Under the pieces are notes generated by a model, which made no database searches, had not been told where the DNA came from, and saw only the letters and a list, made by a program, of their open reading frames with translations. The translations under genes were made by a program, and so were the position numbers. A stretch of DNA of 57,684 nucleotides from NCBI GenBank assembly GCA_041287635.1, contig JBGGNG010000148.1, forward strand, positions 1 through 57,684. Direction: 5' to 3'. The stretch comes from JAOUEA01 sp041287635. GTDB lineage: Bacteria > Actinomycetota > UBA4738 > HRBIN12. Below are positions 14,864 through 24,211 of the stretch, one piece after another (within the stretch, counting starts at the first letter, position 1; each line of letters opens with the position of its first letter).

Positions 14864-16854
14864 CAGTCCTGCCCCGTCTGGGTGATGACCGGCGCGTCCG
14901 ACTCGATGCCGTACATCGTCTCGATCACGCGACGCACGAGCGGCGCCGCGACGTCGGAGCCGAAGCCCGCCTGCTCGACCATGGCGACCACGACGTACTT
15001 CGGGTCGTTCGCCGGCACCATGGCGGCGAACCACGACGTGTCCTGGAACTGATCACCCCGGAACGCCGTGCCGGTCTTGCCCGCGACCGGGATCTCCGTG
15101 ATCGGGAATCCCAGGAATGGCAGCCGGGCCGTGCCTCGTATCGGCACCTGGGTCAGAGCGTTGCGGATGTAGTCGAGCTCGGCCTGCGAGTAGGGCACGG
15201 TGCGGTCGCACTGGCCATTGACCTTCTTCAACTCGGTCTCGCCGTCGCTCGCCATCACGCGATCGACGACGTGAGGACGGCACAGGTGACCTTCGTTCGC
15301 GATCGCGCCGTATGCGGCCGCGAGCTGCAGGGGCGTGACCGACATGTACCCCGAGCCGATCATCGTGAGGATGTACCCGCCCGGGTTCCAGCCGCCTTGA
15401 CCGAACAGGTCCCTCTGCTCGTCTGCGTTCCCCCACTCGGCGTCCGGCAGGAAGCCGCTCGCCTCCCCCGGCAGGTCGACCCCCGTCGGCTTCTCGAAGC
15501 CCCAGGCGCGGAGGTGCTTCTGCAGTGGCTCGTTGTCCTCGCCGAGCTGGTCGTTCTGGTACCGGAACCAGAAGTCGGAGCCCCACTCGTAGAAGCTCGA
15601 GTCACACGAGATGATCAGGTGTTCCGCGATGGTGCCGGGGAACAGGTCCTGGCTCGACCAGTTCGAGAACGAGGCCCCCGACTCGTCCCCCGGATGCACG
15701 TACTCGGACGGGCAGGCATAGCCCGTGCCGAGATCCGCGTAGCCCTCCTTCACCGCCGCCAGAGCCGTGAACGGCTTGAACGTGGAGCCCGGCAGATACA
15801 CCTCCTGATATGCGCGGTTGAGCAGCGGCGCCACCTTGTCTGCGCCCGAGCACTTCTCCGTGAGGCCCAGGTAGCAGACCTCGTCACGCTTCAGGCCCCG
15901 AACGAACCAACGGGGGTCGTAGTCCGGCCAGGATGCCATCGCTTTCAACCCGCCGGTCTCGACGTCGAGCACGACCACGACGCCCGCGTCCGCCTTGAAG
16001 TAGGTGCCGCTGTCCTCGTCGAGGACCTGTCTCGTGCGGAGGATGCTCTCCTCGAGGTACCCCTCCGCCGCTCGCTGCCACTCGCTGTCGATCGTGAGCA
16101 CGAGATCGCCGCCGGGCGTGGGCTGCTGGCCGCCGAGATCGCGGATGCGCTCTCCGTCGGAGTTCACGACGTAGCGCTGGAAGCCCTTCCTACCGCGGAG
16201 CCACTTCTCGTACTGGACCTCCAGGCCCGTCTGACCGGCCATGTCGTTCGGCCCGTAGCACCGTGCGCTCGGGCCCGACCCGTCGCAGATCGGGAACTCG
16301 TCCTGCTCGAGCTGGGCAGCCTGCACCTGCCCGACCCAGCCGACCATGTGGGAGGCGGTCCTGCCCATCGGGTACTCCCGCACGCTCGCGTTCCGCACCT
16401 GCACCCCGGGGAAGTCCTCTTGCCGCTCCCGGATCGCAAACGCGACCTCCTCGTCCACGAACTCCGCAACCGGCTTGGGTTGGTAGTCGAAGTAGAGCTT
16501 GCTCTCCAGGTCGCGACGGATCTGTTTGACGGGGATGTCGAGCATCGCCGAGAGCTCGCCCAGCACTTGCTCGGCCACGCCGCTTTCCTCGAGCTCCTGC
16601 TTGTCGACCCGGACCTCGAGGCTGCTTCGGTTCTGCACGAGCGGTTTCCCGTTGGGCTTGCCGTACTGGTCCTCGGTCCAAATCTGGCCGCGGAGCGCAT
16701 CGATCGCGACCGATCGCACACCATTGTTCTGGGCCTCCTCGGCGTAGACCTGCGTCGCGAGTACCTGCAGGAACCACAGCCGGGTCGAGAGCGCAGCGAA
16801 CATCACGAGCACGAGGATCGCGAACACCTTGAGGCGGGCCGAGCTCTTCTCCAT
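14863..16854 (-). CDS. mrdA: Penicillin-binding protein 2 (class B transpeptidase)
   Basis: 663 residues. A short cytoplasmic tail and one N-terminal transmembrane segment (VFAILVLVMFAALSTRLWFL) are followed by the non-catalytic pedestal domain. The transpeptidase then shows the nucleophile motif STFK (in LPGSTFKPF), SCD as the S-x-D/N motif (ISCDSSFYEWG) and KTGT (VAGKTGTAF). It cross-links peptidoglycan during rod elongation with RodA. Its ATG follows the mreD stop, which lies at 16855, with no gap. Four or more cysteines in the extracellular part (ICDGSGPSARCYG, VCYLGLTEKCSG) suggest disulfides. Confidence 0.96.
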   Translation of the reverse strand: MEKSSARLKVFAILVLVMFAALSTRLWFLQVLATQVYAEEAQNNGVRSVAIDALRGQIWTEDQYGKPNGKPLVQNRSSLEVRVDKQELEESGVAEQVLGELSAMLDIPVKQIRRDLESKLYFDYQPKPVAEFVDEEVAFAIRERQEDFPGVQVRNASVREYPMGRTASHMVGWVGQVQAAQLEQDEFPICDGSGPSARCYGPNDMAGQTGLEVQYEKWLRGRKGFQRYVVNSDGERIRDLGGQQPTPGGDLVLTIDSEWQRAAEGYLEESILRTRQVLDEDSGTYFKADAGVVVVLDVETGGLKAMASWPDYDPRWFVRGLKRDEVCYLGLTEKCSGADKVAPLLNRAYQEVYLPGSTFKPFTALAAVKEGYADLGTGYACPSEYVHPGDESGASFSNWSSQDLFPGTIAEHLIISCDSSFYEWGSDFWFRYQNDQLGEDNEPLQKHLRAWGFEKPTGVDLPGEASGFLPDAEWGNADEQRDLFGQGGWNPGGYILTMIGSGYMSVTPLQLAAAYGAIANEGHLCRPHVVDRVMASDGETELKKVNGQCDRTVPYSQAELDYIRNALTQVPIRGTARLPFLGFPITEIPVAGKTGTAFRGDQFQDTSWFAAMVPANDPKYVVVAMVEQAGFGSDVAAPLVRRVIETMYGIESDAPVITQTGQD

Positions 16855-17364
16855 CTAGAACCGCACCACCCTCGTCGGCCTCGACCCCTCGATCACCCGG
16901 CGCAGCAGCGGGTACACGATCGGCGTGAGGATCGCGTTGTAGAGCGCGGTCAGCAGGGTCACGCGGATCGCATACGAGAACGTCTCCTCGAGCTGACCCA
17001 AGAGGAACGCCACGACCTGGTAGAACGCGATGCCTGCCGCCGTGCCCACCCCGACCAGGATCGTCGGCAACAGGGGCGACGGAGAGACGATGTACTGGCG
17101 TGCGAGGCCCGCCGCATAGCCGACCAGGGTGAGCGTGAGCGCCGTGATGCCCTTTGGCTGGTTCAGCATGAAGTCCTGGGCCAGGCCCGCGGCGAAGCCG
17201 GTGATCGCGCCCTCGTTCGGCCCCTCGAGGATGGCGATCACGATCGTGATGAGGAACATCAACTCGGGCCGCACCCCGAGGAGCTTCAGGTTCCAGAACA
17301 GCGTCGACTGCAGCAGCAGGGCGGTCACGATGACGACGATCGTCACGAGCACGCGTCGGGTCAT
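16855..17364 (-). CDS. mreD: Rod shape-determining protein MreD
   Basis: 169 residues, almost wholly hydrophobic with five or six membrane helices. It begins MTRRVLVTIVVIVTALLLQS and contains the MreD-typical LFWNLKLLGVRPELMFLITI and EGPNEGAITGFAAGLAQDF. MreD links MreC to the cytoplasmic MreB filament. The start lies 4 bases after the mreC stop, and the stop abuts the mrdA start. Confidence 0.93.
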   Translation of the reverse strand: MTRRVLVTIVVIVTALLLQSTLFWNLKLLGVRPELMFLITIVIAILEGPNEGAITGFAAGLAQDFMLNQPKGITALTLTLVGYAAGLARQYIVSPSPLLPTILVGVGTAAGIAFYQVVAFLLGQLEETFSYAIRVTLLTALYNAILTPIVYPLLRRVIEGSRPTRVVRF

Positions 17365-17368
17365 CGGC

Positions 17369-18226
17369 TCACGCCTCGGTCCTCGCCTGCAGCACGAGCA
17401 CGAACTGCAGCGTCTCGAAGTCGACGGCCGGGCGCACCTCCACGTACTGCTGCGTGACGTTCTCGGCCTCGATGGTCCGTGAGACCTGGCCGATCAGCAT
17501 GCCGGGCGGATAGAGCCCCGCCTCGCCGTTGACTTCGTACCCCTGCGTGAAGACCGACTCGTCTCCCTCGATCACCGTGCCCTCTTCCACGAGGCTCATC
17601 CGCAGGTCCTGGTCGCCCTGGCCCTCGACGAGGCCCGCTTCCTCGGTGCCTTCGACGGTGGCGGCAACCGCGTAGTCGCGGTCGATGATCAGCCGCACGT
17701 CCGACGACGTCGGGGTCACCTGCACGACGCGTCCGACCAGCATCGGTGAGCCCGGGAAGCCGGTCGCGACCGGTTGGTCGACCTCGATGCCGGCGTTCGA
17801 CCCCTTGTCGATCGTGATCGTGTATTCGAAGTTCGAGATGCCGTTCGCGATCACGAGGGCCGGCACCGACGTCGGGTCGAGCGATCCGCGAAGCTCCATG
17901 AGGTCCAGGAGCCCTCGGTACTGCTCCTGCTCGTAGGCATCGGATGCGATCTGCGTGCGGAGGGCGTCGTTCTCCCCCTGGAGGCGCTCGTTCTCGTCGG
18001 CGAGTGAGGGCAGATGGGCGAGGCCCGAGAAGAAGTCGCCGACCGGCTCTATCACCGTCGTCACGGCTCGTTGCATCGGCGCCATCACGGACTTCGCCGC
18101 GGTGCCGACCCCGGCGAGCGGGCCCGATTCGCCCTGGCGGTAGTCGAGCGTGATCACCGCGAGGGAGATCGAGACCAAAGCGACCACCAGGAGCCGCGTC
18201 GAGCGGGGGCGCTGCCGCGTGACCAC
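17369..18226 (-). CDS. mreC: Rod shape-determining protein MreC
   Basis: 285 residues from GTG 18224-18226, just after the mreB stop. One N-terminal transmembrane helix (RLLVVALVSISLAVITL), then a coiled coil (SLADENERLQGENDALRTQI, about residues 75-95), then the beta-rich periplasmic domain with NFEYTITIDKGSNAGIEVDQ and PMLVGRVVQVTPTSSDVRLI. MreC assembles around PBP2 and activates the elongasome. Longer starts inside mreB are possible, but their residues are unlike MreC. Confidence 0.95.
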   Translation of the reverse strand: MVTRQRPRSTRLLVVALVSISLAVITLDYRQGESGPLAGVGTAAKSVMAPMQRAVTTVIEPVGDFFSGLAHLPSLADENERLQGENDALRTQIASDAYEQEQYRGLLDLMELRGSLDPTSVPALVIANGISNFEYTITIDKGSNAGIEVDQPVATGFPGSPMLVGRVVQVTPTSSDVRLIIDRDYAVAATVEGTEEAGLVEGQGDQDLRMSLVEEGTVIEGDESVFTQGYEVNGEAGLYPPGMLIGQVSRTIEAENVTQQYVEVRPAVDFETLQFVLVLQARTEA

Positions 18227-18231
18227 AGCGG

Positions 18232-19314
18232 CTACCGGCGCGAGGGGGTCACCAGGACCCGCTGCAGCACCTCGAACTCCTCGAGGCACTTGCCGGACCC
18301 CAGCACGACCGCCTGCAGCGGCGTGTCGGCGATGCGCACGGGCATGCCGGTCTCGTGCCGCAGGCGCTTGTCGAGCCCACGGAGCAGCGCGCCGCCGCCG
18401 GTGAGCACGATGCCGCGGTCCATGATGTCCGCGGAGAGCTCGGGGGGTGTCCGGTCGAGCGTGGTCTTGATGGCGTCGATGATGGCGTTGACCGGTTCCT
18501 CGATCGCGCGGCGGATCTCCTCCGCAGTGATCGTGATCGTCTTCGGCAGGCCGCTGACGAGGTCACGCCCCTTGATCTCGGCCACGAGCTCCTCGGGCAT
18601 CGGGAACACGCTCGCGATCGCGAGCTTGATCGCCTCGGACGTGCGCTCGCCCAGCAGCAGGGAGTACTCCTTCTTCACGTGCTGGATGATCGCCTCGTCG
18701 AGCTCGTCGCCGCCGATGCGGATCGACGTGCTCGTGACGATGCCGCCGAGCGAGATCACGGCGACCTCGGTCGTGCCGCCGCCGATGTCGACCACCATGT
18801 TCCCGGTGGGCTCGTGGATCGGGAGCCCGGCGCCGATCGCGGCCGCCATGGGCTCCTCGATGATGTACGCGCGGCGCGAACCCGCCGCGATCGTTGCTTC
18901 CTCGACCGCGCGCTGCTCCACGCCGGTGATGCCCGACGGGACGCAGACGACCACGCGCGGCTTCGCGAGGAGGCGTCGCTTGTGCACCTTCTGGATGAAG
19001 TAGCGGAGCATCTTCTCCGTGACGTCGAAATCGGCGATCACGCCGTCCTTCAGGGGCCGCACCGCCTGGATGTGGCTGGGTGTGCGGCCGATCATGCGCT
19101 TGGCCTCGGCGCCCACGGCAAGGATGGCTCCACTCAGGGTGTTGATCGCGACGACGCTCGGCTCGTTCAGCACGACGCCGCGTCCACGCACGTACACGAG
19201 CGTGTTCGCGGTGCCGAGGTCGACGGCCATGTCGCGACCAAGGAACCCTAGTACACCCTCCGTCCCCTGGTTCTTGGACGTGGGAGAAGAAGATCGTTGA
19301 ATCCTCTCGGCCAT
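18232..19314 (-). CDS. mreB: Rod shape-determining protein MreB
   Basis: 360 residues of the bacterial actin. Nucleotide-binding motifs are seen: phosphate 1 AVDLGTANTLVYVRGRG, connect and phosphate 2 VVDIGGGTTEVAVISLGG, adenosine LTGGGALLRGLDKRL. The N-terminus is about 20 residues longer than usual (MAERIQRSSSPTSKNQGTEG), Ser-rich and probably disordered; a shorter start cannot be excluded. First gene of the minus-strand mreBCD-mrdA-rodA operon and divergent from fabD, 98 bases away. Presence of the full set says the cell is, or was, rod-shaped. Confidence 0.96.
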   Translation of the reverse strand: MAERIQRSSSPTSKNQGTEGVLGFLGRDMAVDLGTANTLVYVRGRGVVLNEPSVVAINTLSGAILAVGAEAKRMIGRTPSHIQAVRPLKDGVIADFDVTEKMLRYFIQKVHKRRLLAKPRVVVCVPSGITGVEQRAVEEATIAAGSRRAYIIEEPMAAAIGAGLPIHEPTGNMVVDIGGGTTEVAVISLGGIVTSTSIRIGGDELDEAIIQHVKKEYSLLLGERTSEAIKLAIASVFPMPEELVAEIKGRDLVSGLPKTITITAEEIRRAIEEPVNAIIDAIKTTLDRTPPELSADIMDRGIVLTGGGALLRGLDKRLRHETGMPVRIADTPLQAVVLGSGKCLEEFEVLQRVLVTPSRR

Positions 19315-19399
19315 GATGGGACTCGCAGGCCATTCAACAGGAGGGGTCCTGGGCTGGCAACTTCACGGGGGCGAAACCACGGGCGCGTCACAACCTCGG

Positions 19400-19405
19400 T
19401 AGGCT
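19400..19405 (+). promoter_or_regulatory. Candidate -10 element (TAGGCT) of fabD
   Basis: TAGGCT ends 7 bases before the fabD ATG and no Shine-Dalgarno is present, so the fab operon transcript is probably leaderless. The 98-base mreB-fabD gap must also hold the mreB promoter. Confidence 0.45.
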
Positions 19406-19412
19406 CCGCGCC

Positions 19413-20333
19413 ATGACGGTTGCGGTGGTCTTCCCGGGGCAGGGCTCGCAGTTCGAGGGCATGGTGGACCCGTGGATCGGGCACCCGGCAGGGCGCGTGG
19501 TGATCGACGAGGCGAGCCACGCGATGGGGCGCGACCTGGCCGCCGGCGCCCACGACGAGGCGGCGCTCGCCACGACAGAGTTCGTGCAGCCGGCACTGCT
19601 GGCCTGCGGCGTCGCCGCGTTCCGGGTGCTCGAGGCCGAGGGGCTCACCGGGGTGGTCGGGGCCGCCGGACACTCGCTGGGCGAGTTCTCCGCCCTGGTC
19701 GCTGCGGGCGTGCTGCCGCTCGCGGGGGCGCTGCGCGTGGTGGTCGTGCGCGGGGAGGCCATGCAGCGCGCCGGGGAGGCCCGTCCCGGCACGATGACCG
19801 CGCTACTGGGCGCCGGCCCCGACGACGCCGAGGCGCTCTGCGACGAGGCCCGCCGCGGCGACGTGCTGCTCGTCGCGAACCGGAACTCCCCCGTGCAATC
19901 GGTGATCAGCGGCTCGGTGCCGGCGATCGAGCGCGCGGAGGCGCTCGCCGCGGAGCGGGAGACCCGTGCGGTGCGCCTCAACGTGGCCGGGGCGTTCCAC
20001 TCCCCGCTGATGGAGCCGGCCGTGCAGCCGATCCTCGACGAGCTCTCCTCCCTCGAGTTCTCGCCGCCCGCGTTCCCGATCGCGGCGAACGTCAGCGGCA
20101 CCCTCGTGTCGGACCCTGCCGAGCTGCGCTCGCTGCTCGAGCGACATGTGATCTCGCCCGTGCGGTGGCAGGAGGACGCCCAGGCGCTCGCAGCGGCCGG
20201 CGCCGGCACGTTCCTGGAATGCGGCCCCGGCGACGTGCTCACGAAGATGGCCAAGCGGGTCGTGCCCGGCGCCAGCGCGGTCGCGATCGGCTCGCCCGAG
20301 GCCGCGGCAGCCGCGGTAAGCTCGGCGCCGTGA
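19413..20333 (+). CDS. fabD: Malonyl-CoA:ACP transacylase
   Basis: 306 residues. FabD transfers malonyl from CoA to acyl carrier protein, supplying the fatty-acid elongation cycle. Seen are VVFPGQGSQFEGM at the N-terminus, the nucleophile S88 in GHSLGE, and the catalytic-His segment NVAGAFHSPLM, with GPGDVLTKMAKR near the end. First gene of a plus-strand operon; its stop overlaps the fabH GTG (GTGA). Confidence 0.95.
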   Translation: MTVAVVFPGQGSQFEGMVDPWIGHPAGRVVIDEASHAMGRDLAAGAHDEAALATTEFVQPALLACGVAAFRVLEAEGLTGVVGAAGHSLGEFSALVAAGVLPLAGALRVVVVRGEAMQRAGEARPGTMTALLGAGPDDAEALCDEARRGDVLLVANRNSPVQSVISGSVPAIERAEALAAERETRAVRLNVAGAFHSPLMEPAVQPILDELSSLEFSPPAFPIAANVSGTLVSDPAELRSLLERHVISPVRWQEDAQALAAAGAGTFLECGPGDVLTKMAKRVVPGASAVAIGSPEAAAAAVSSAP

Positions 20334-21364
20334 CGCGCCACGCCACCATCGCCGGGGTGGGGAGCTCGCTCCCGCCACGACTCGTGCCCAACACCTGGTT
20401 CGAAGGGTTCGTCGACACGAACGACGAGTGGATCCGGGACCGCACGGGCATCGAGGCACGCCACTTCGCCGACGCCGAGGTGCAGACGAGCGACCTCGCC
20501 GTGGAAGCGGCGCGCGGCGCCCTCGAGAGCGCAGGTGTGGCGCCCGAGCAGCTCGACATGATCGTGGTGGCGACGATCACTGGCGACACGATCTTCCCCG
20601 CGACCGCCGTGTGGGTCCAAAGGAAGCTGGGCGTGAGCTGCCCGTCGTTCGACATCAACGCGGCGTGCTCCGGGTTCAGCTACGGGCTGAGCGCGGCCGC
20701 CGCCTTCATCACCGCCGGCATGGCCGACACGATCCTGCTGATCGGGGCCGAGATCTTCAGCCGCATCATCGACTACACCGACCGAGGCACCTGCATCCTG
20801 TTCGGCGACGGCGCGGGAGCAGCGGTGGTGCGGGCCTCGGAGGCGGCGGGCATCGAGGGGTCGATCCTCGGCGCCGACGGAAACGCGGCGGAGATCCTGT
20901 GGATGCCCGCGGGCGGCACGCGCACGCCGGCCTCCGCCGAGACGGTCGCGGCCAACGACCACACCGTGCGCATGCCGAACGGGCGCGAGGTCTTCAAACG
21001 GGCCGTGACCGAGATGGCCGCGGCGTGTCGCGAGCTGCTGGAGAAGTCGGGGCACACGATCCACGACGTCGACGTGCTGATCCCGCATCAGGCGAACGCG
21101 CGCATCATGACCGCCGTCGTCGACCGCCTCGGCATCGATCCGGCCAAGGCCGTGGTCGACGTCGCGGAGGTCGGCAACACGAGCGCCGCCTCGATCCCGA
21201 TCGCGCTCGACCGCGCATGGCGCGCCGGGACGATCGGACAGGGCGACCTCGTGCTGTTCGCCTCCTTCGGTGCGGGGCTCACGTGGGGCGCCACGCTCGT
21301 GCGCTGGACCCTGCCGTCGCCGGATGGGCAGACGTCGTCGGCCCCCGCCGGGACCACCGCATGA
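20330..21364 (+). CDS. fabH: 3-oxoacyl-ACP synthase III (KAS III)
   Basis: 344 residues from GTG 20330. FabH starts fatty-acid synthesis by condensing an acyl-CoA with malonyl-ACP. The Cys-His-Asn triad is visible: C113 in INAACSGFSYG, His in IPHQANARIM, Asn in EVGNTSAASIP. GIEARHF near residue 40 and FGDGAGAAVV are further family marks. It overlaps fabD (GTGA) and fabG (ATGA). The last 15 residues are a short disordered tail. The primer preference (acetyl or branched) cannot be told by eye. Confidence 0.96.
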   Translation: MTRHATIAGVGSSLPPRLVPNTWFEGFVDTNDEWIRDRTGIEARHFADAEVQTSDLAVEAARGALESAGVAPEQLDMIVVATITGDTIFPATAVWVQRKLGVSCPSFDINAACSGFSYGLSAAAAFITAGMADTILLIGAEIFSRIIDYTDRGTCILFGDGAGAAVVRASEAAGIEGSILGADGNAAEILWMPAGGTRTPASAETVAANDHTVRMPNGREVFKRAVTEMAAACRELLEKSGHTIHDVDVLIPHQANARIMTAVVDRLGIDPAKAVVDVAEVGNTSAASIPIALDRAWRAGTIGQGDLVLFASFGAGLTWGATLVRWTLPSPDGQTSSAPAGTTA

Positions 21365-22098
21365 CTTCGAAGGTCGCCGTCGTCACGGGCGCCTCGCGGG
21401 GCATCGGTCGCGCGTGCTCGGTCGCGCTCGCCGAGGCCGGCTGGACGGTCGCCGTCGGCTACCGCAGCGACGAGGCCGCGGCGAAGGACGTGCTCGGTGC
21501 CCTCGAGTCCGCGGGCACCCCCGGGCTCACGGTCTTCCTCGACACGACCGACGAGACGAGCGTGGCCGAGGGCTTCCGCCGGGTCACCGAGGAGGCGGGC
21601 AACGTCACCGGCCTCGTGAACAACGCGGGGTTCAGCCAGGACGGCCTGTTGCTGAAGTACTCGATGGACACCTACGACAAGGTCATGACGACGAACGTCA
21701 AGGGCGCGTTCCTCTGCGCGCAGGCCGCGATGCGGGGCATGCTGCGCGAGAAGTGGGGCCGCATCGTGAACGTCTCGAGCGCCGTCGCCCTGCACGGGAA
21801 CGCCGGACAGACCGTCTACGCCGCATCGAAGACGGCGCTCCTCGGGCTCACGAAGTCGCTCGCGCGCGAGATCGCGACCAAGGGCGTGACCGTGAACGCG
21901 ATCTGTCCCGGACTCGTCGACACCGAGATGACGTCGCACCTCGACGAGCGGGCGCGCGCCTATTACGTCGACAAGACGCCCCTCGGGCGGACCGCGCATC
22001 TCGAGGAGGTCTCGGCCGTCGTCCGGTTCCTGATGTCGGACGAGGCGTCGTACGTGAACGGCGCCGTGATCCCGGTGGACGGGGGGCTGACCGCCTGA
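21361..22098 (+). CDS. fabG: 3-oxoacyl-ACP reductase
   Basis: 245 residues of the short-chain dehydrogenase family. Cofactor motif TGASRGIG at the N-terminus, NNAG at about 87-90, catalytic Ser140 in VNVSS and Y153-K157 in VYAASKTAL, then ICPGLVDTEM. It reduces beta-ketoacyl-ACP with NADPH, the second step of the elongation cycle. Its ATG overlaps the fabH stop. Among many SDR paralogues, the operon context makes FabG the right call. Confidence 0.94.
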   Translation: MTSKVAVVTGASRGIGRACSVALAEAGWTVAVGYRSDEAAAKDVLGALESAGTPGLTVFLDTTDETSVAEGFRRVTEEAGNVTGLVNNAGFSQDGLLLKYSMDTYDKVMTTNVKGAFLCAQAAMRGMLREKWGRIVNVSSAVALHGNAGQTVYAASKTALLGLTKSLAREIATKGVTVNAICPGLVDTEMTSHLDERARAYYVDKTPLGRTAHLEEVSAVVRFLMSDEASYVNGAVIPVDGGLTA

Positions 22099-22162
22099 GG
22101 CGGTCGCGAGGGGGCTCCGCCCGCTAGCCTTGGGCGGACCAGGACGCAGGAGGGAAGACGAC

Positions 22163-22414
22163 ATGACCGACCGTTCGGAGATCGAGACCAGGGTGAAGAA
22201 GGTGCTCGCGGAGCAGCTCGCCGTCGACGAGGTGCAGGTGGTGCCCGACGCGCGTTTCGCCGAGGACCTGAACGCCGACTCGCTCGACCTCGTGGAGGCC
22301 GTGCTCGCGCTCGAGGAAGAGTGGAGCATCGAGATCCCCGAGGACGAGATGGAGTCCGTCAAGACCGTCGGCCAGGCCGTCGACCTCGTCGCAACCAAGC
22401 TCGGCGTCTCGTAA
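22163..22414 (+). CDS. acpP: Acyl carrier protein
   Basis: 83 residues, acidic, four-helix ACP. The 4'-phosphopantetheine attachment is S40 in LNADSLDLVE. It starts at ATG 22163 after a good AGGAGG; the frame is open a little upstream, but those residues are not ACP-like. A TAGCCT hexamer at 22125-22130 may be a -10 for a separate leadered transcript, which would let this abundant protein be made in excess of the enzymes. Confidence 0.96.
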   Translation: MTDRSEIETRVKKVLAEQLAVDEVQVVPDARFAEDLNADSLDLVEAVLALEEEWSIEIPEDEMESVKTVGQAVDLVATKLGVS

Positions 22415-22453
22415 CGCGGCCGGACCCGGCCGCTGGACAGGAGCGTTCTCTCC

Positions 22454-23686
22454 GTGAGCGATCGTCGCAGGGTCGTGATCACCGGCATCGGACCGGTCAC
22501 CCCGGTCGGCACCGGCATCGACGCGTTCTGGAGCGGGCTCACGAGCGGCGCCAACGGGGTGCGGCCGATCGAGGCGTTCGACACGAGCGACCTGCCCGTG
22601 TCGGTGGCTGGCTTCCCCGTCGACTTCATCGTCGCGGACCACCTCGAGCTCAAGGAAGCGCGCCGCACCGATCCGTTCGCGCAGTACGCGATCGCGAGCG
22701 CGAAGATGGCGTGGGCCGACGCCGGCGCTCCCGAGGTGCGATCGGAGCGCGGCGCAGTGATCTACGCCACGGGCATCGGCGGCGTGCAGACCCTGCTGCA
22801 CCAACACGACGTGCTGCGGGAGAAGGGCGCCGGCCGGGTCTCGCCCTTCATGGTGCCGATGCTGATGGCCAACGCGGCCGGCGGTCACATCGCGATGCAC
22901 TTCGGGCTCACGGGGCCCAACTACTGCACCGTCTCCGCGTGTTCCTCGTCGAACCACGCGATCGGGGAGGCGATGCGGCTGATCCGCGACGGGTACAGCG
23001 ACCTCGTGATCGCGGGGGGTTCGGAGGCCGCCACGATCCCGCTCACGGTGGCTGCGTTCGCGCAGATGACGGCGCTCACGAAGAACCCCGACCCCGAGAC
23101 CGCCTCGCGCCCGTTCGACGCCGAGCGCAACGGGTTCGTGCTGTCCGAGGGGGGCTGCGCGCTGATCATGGAGAGCGAGGAGCACGCCGTGGCGCGCGGC
23201 GCGCGCATCTACTGTGAGGTCGCGGGCTACGGCGCCAGCGACGACGCGCACCACATCACCGCGCCGGACCCCAAGGGCTCGGGCGCGGCGCTCGCGATGA
23301 CGTGGGCCCTCGCCGACGCGGGCGCGGAGCCGTCCGCCGTCGACTACGTGAACGCCCATGGCACCTCGACGCCGCTGAACGATGCGGCCGAGACCGCAGC
23401 GATCAAGAGCGTGCTCGGCGACCACGCGCATGCGGTGGCCGTCTCCTCCACGAAGTCGATGACCGGTCACATGCTCGGCGCGGCGGGCGCGGTCGAGGGC
23501 GCCGCGTGCGCGCTCGCGATCGCCAACGGCCTCATCCCTCCCACGATCCACTACGTGACGCCCGACCCCGACTGCGACCTCGACGTCACGCCGAACACCT
23601 CGCGCGAGCTCGACGTCAGGCTGGCGCTGTCGAACTCCTTCGGGTTCGGTGGCGCCAACGCCACGATCGCGTTCCGGGCGGTCTGA
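22454..23686 (+). CDS. fabF: 3-oxoacyl-ACP synthase II (KAS II)
   Basis: 410 residues from GTG 22454. The thiolase-fold condensing enzyme of chain elongation. Cys-His-His triad: C163 in VSACSSSNHAIG, H302 in NAHGTSTPLND, H339 in KSMTGHMLGAAGA. N-terminal RRVVITGIGPVTPVG and C-terminal NSFGFGGANATI are family marks. Follows acpP by 39 bases, completing the set fabD-H-G-acpP-F; the dehydratase and enoyl reductase are not in this window. Confidence 0.95.
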   Translation: MSDRRRVVITGIGPVTPVGTGIDAFWSGLTSGANGVRPIEAFDTSDLPVSVAGFPVDFIVADHLELKEARRTDPFAQYAIASAKMAWADAGAPEVRSERGAVIYATGIGGVQTLLHQHDVLREKGAGRVSPFMVPMLMANAAGGHIAMHFGLTGPNYCTVSACSSSNHAIGEAMRLIRDGYSDLVIAGGSEAATIPLTVAAFAQMTALTKNPDPETASRPFDAERNGFVLSEGGCALIMESEEHAVARGARIYCEVAGYGASDDAHHITAPDPKGSGAALAMTWALADAGAEPSAVDYVNAHGTSTPLNDAAETAAIKSVLGDHAHAVAVSSTKSMTGHMLGAAGAVEGAACALAIANGLIPPTIHYVTPDPDCDLDVTPNTSRELDVRLALSNSFGFGGANATIAFRAV

Positions 23687-23688
23687 CC

Positions 23689-24198
23689 GTGCTGCGCGAG
23701 GGCCTTCGCCACCACTGCTGGGCGACCGAGCGGCTGCTCGATCGCTGCGACTCACTCAGCGACGAGGAGCTCACCCGGCACATCCCCGCGATCTACGGCA
23801 GCACGCTCGACACGGTGCGCCACCTCGTCGACGCCGACACCTGGTACCTGTTCTGCATCTCCGGGGGCGATCTCGCTGACGGAGACCTCGAAGGCGACGT
23901 GATGTCGCTGGCCGAGCTGCGCGCGGTCGCGGCCACGAACGCCGCCGGGTGGGAGGCGATCGCCGAGCGGGGCCTCGATCCTGACGCCGACCTGGTGGTG
24001 AACCGCGAGGGCAGCGACGTGGAGCGCCACGCCACCGTGGGCATCCGGCTGGCCCAGGTGCTCCATCACGGCAGCGACCACCGCTCGCAGATCGCCACGG
24101 CGCTCACCACGCTCGGCCATGAGCCCCCGGAGTTCGACGTCTGGGCCTACGGCGAGAGGGTCGGGCTGGTGCGCGAGGCTCCGGTCCCCGGCTCCTGA
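23689..24198 (+). CDS. DinB-family protein
   Basis: 169 residues from GTG 23689, two bases after the fabF stop. DinB fold: an N-terminal helix (LREGLRHHCWATERLLDRC), the first metal His in LDTVRHLVDADTWYL, and the signature VLHHGSDHRSQIATAL with two further His. DinB proteins are metal-binding helical bundles; actinobacterial relatives include mycothiol-dependent transferases, but many have no known activity. Its place at the end of the fab operon may be incidental. The first Met-like start is weak. Confidence 0.8.
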   Translation: MLREGLRHHCWATERLLDRCDSLSDEELTRHIPAIYGSTLDTVRHLVDADTWYLFCISGGDLADGDLEGDVMSLAELRAVAATNAAGWEAIAERGLDPDADLVVNREGSDVERHATVGIRLAQVLHHGSDHRSQIATALTTLGHEPPEFDVWAYGERVGLVREAPVPGS

Positions 24199-24211
24199 TG
24201 ACCCGTCCGGC

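Noticed and set aside
15271..17457. 728-residue plus-strand open frame
   Set aside because: Antisense to PBP2 and mreD, which have full catalytic and family motifs. The antisense product is His/Arg/Asp-rich, typical of the reverse frame of GC-rich genes.
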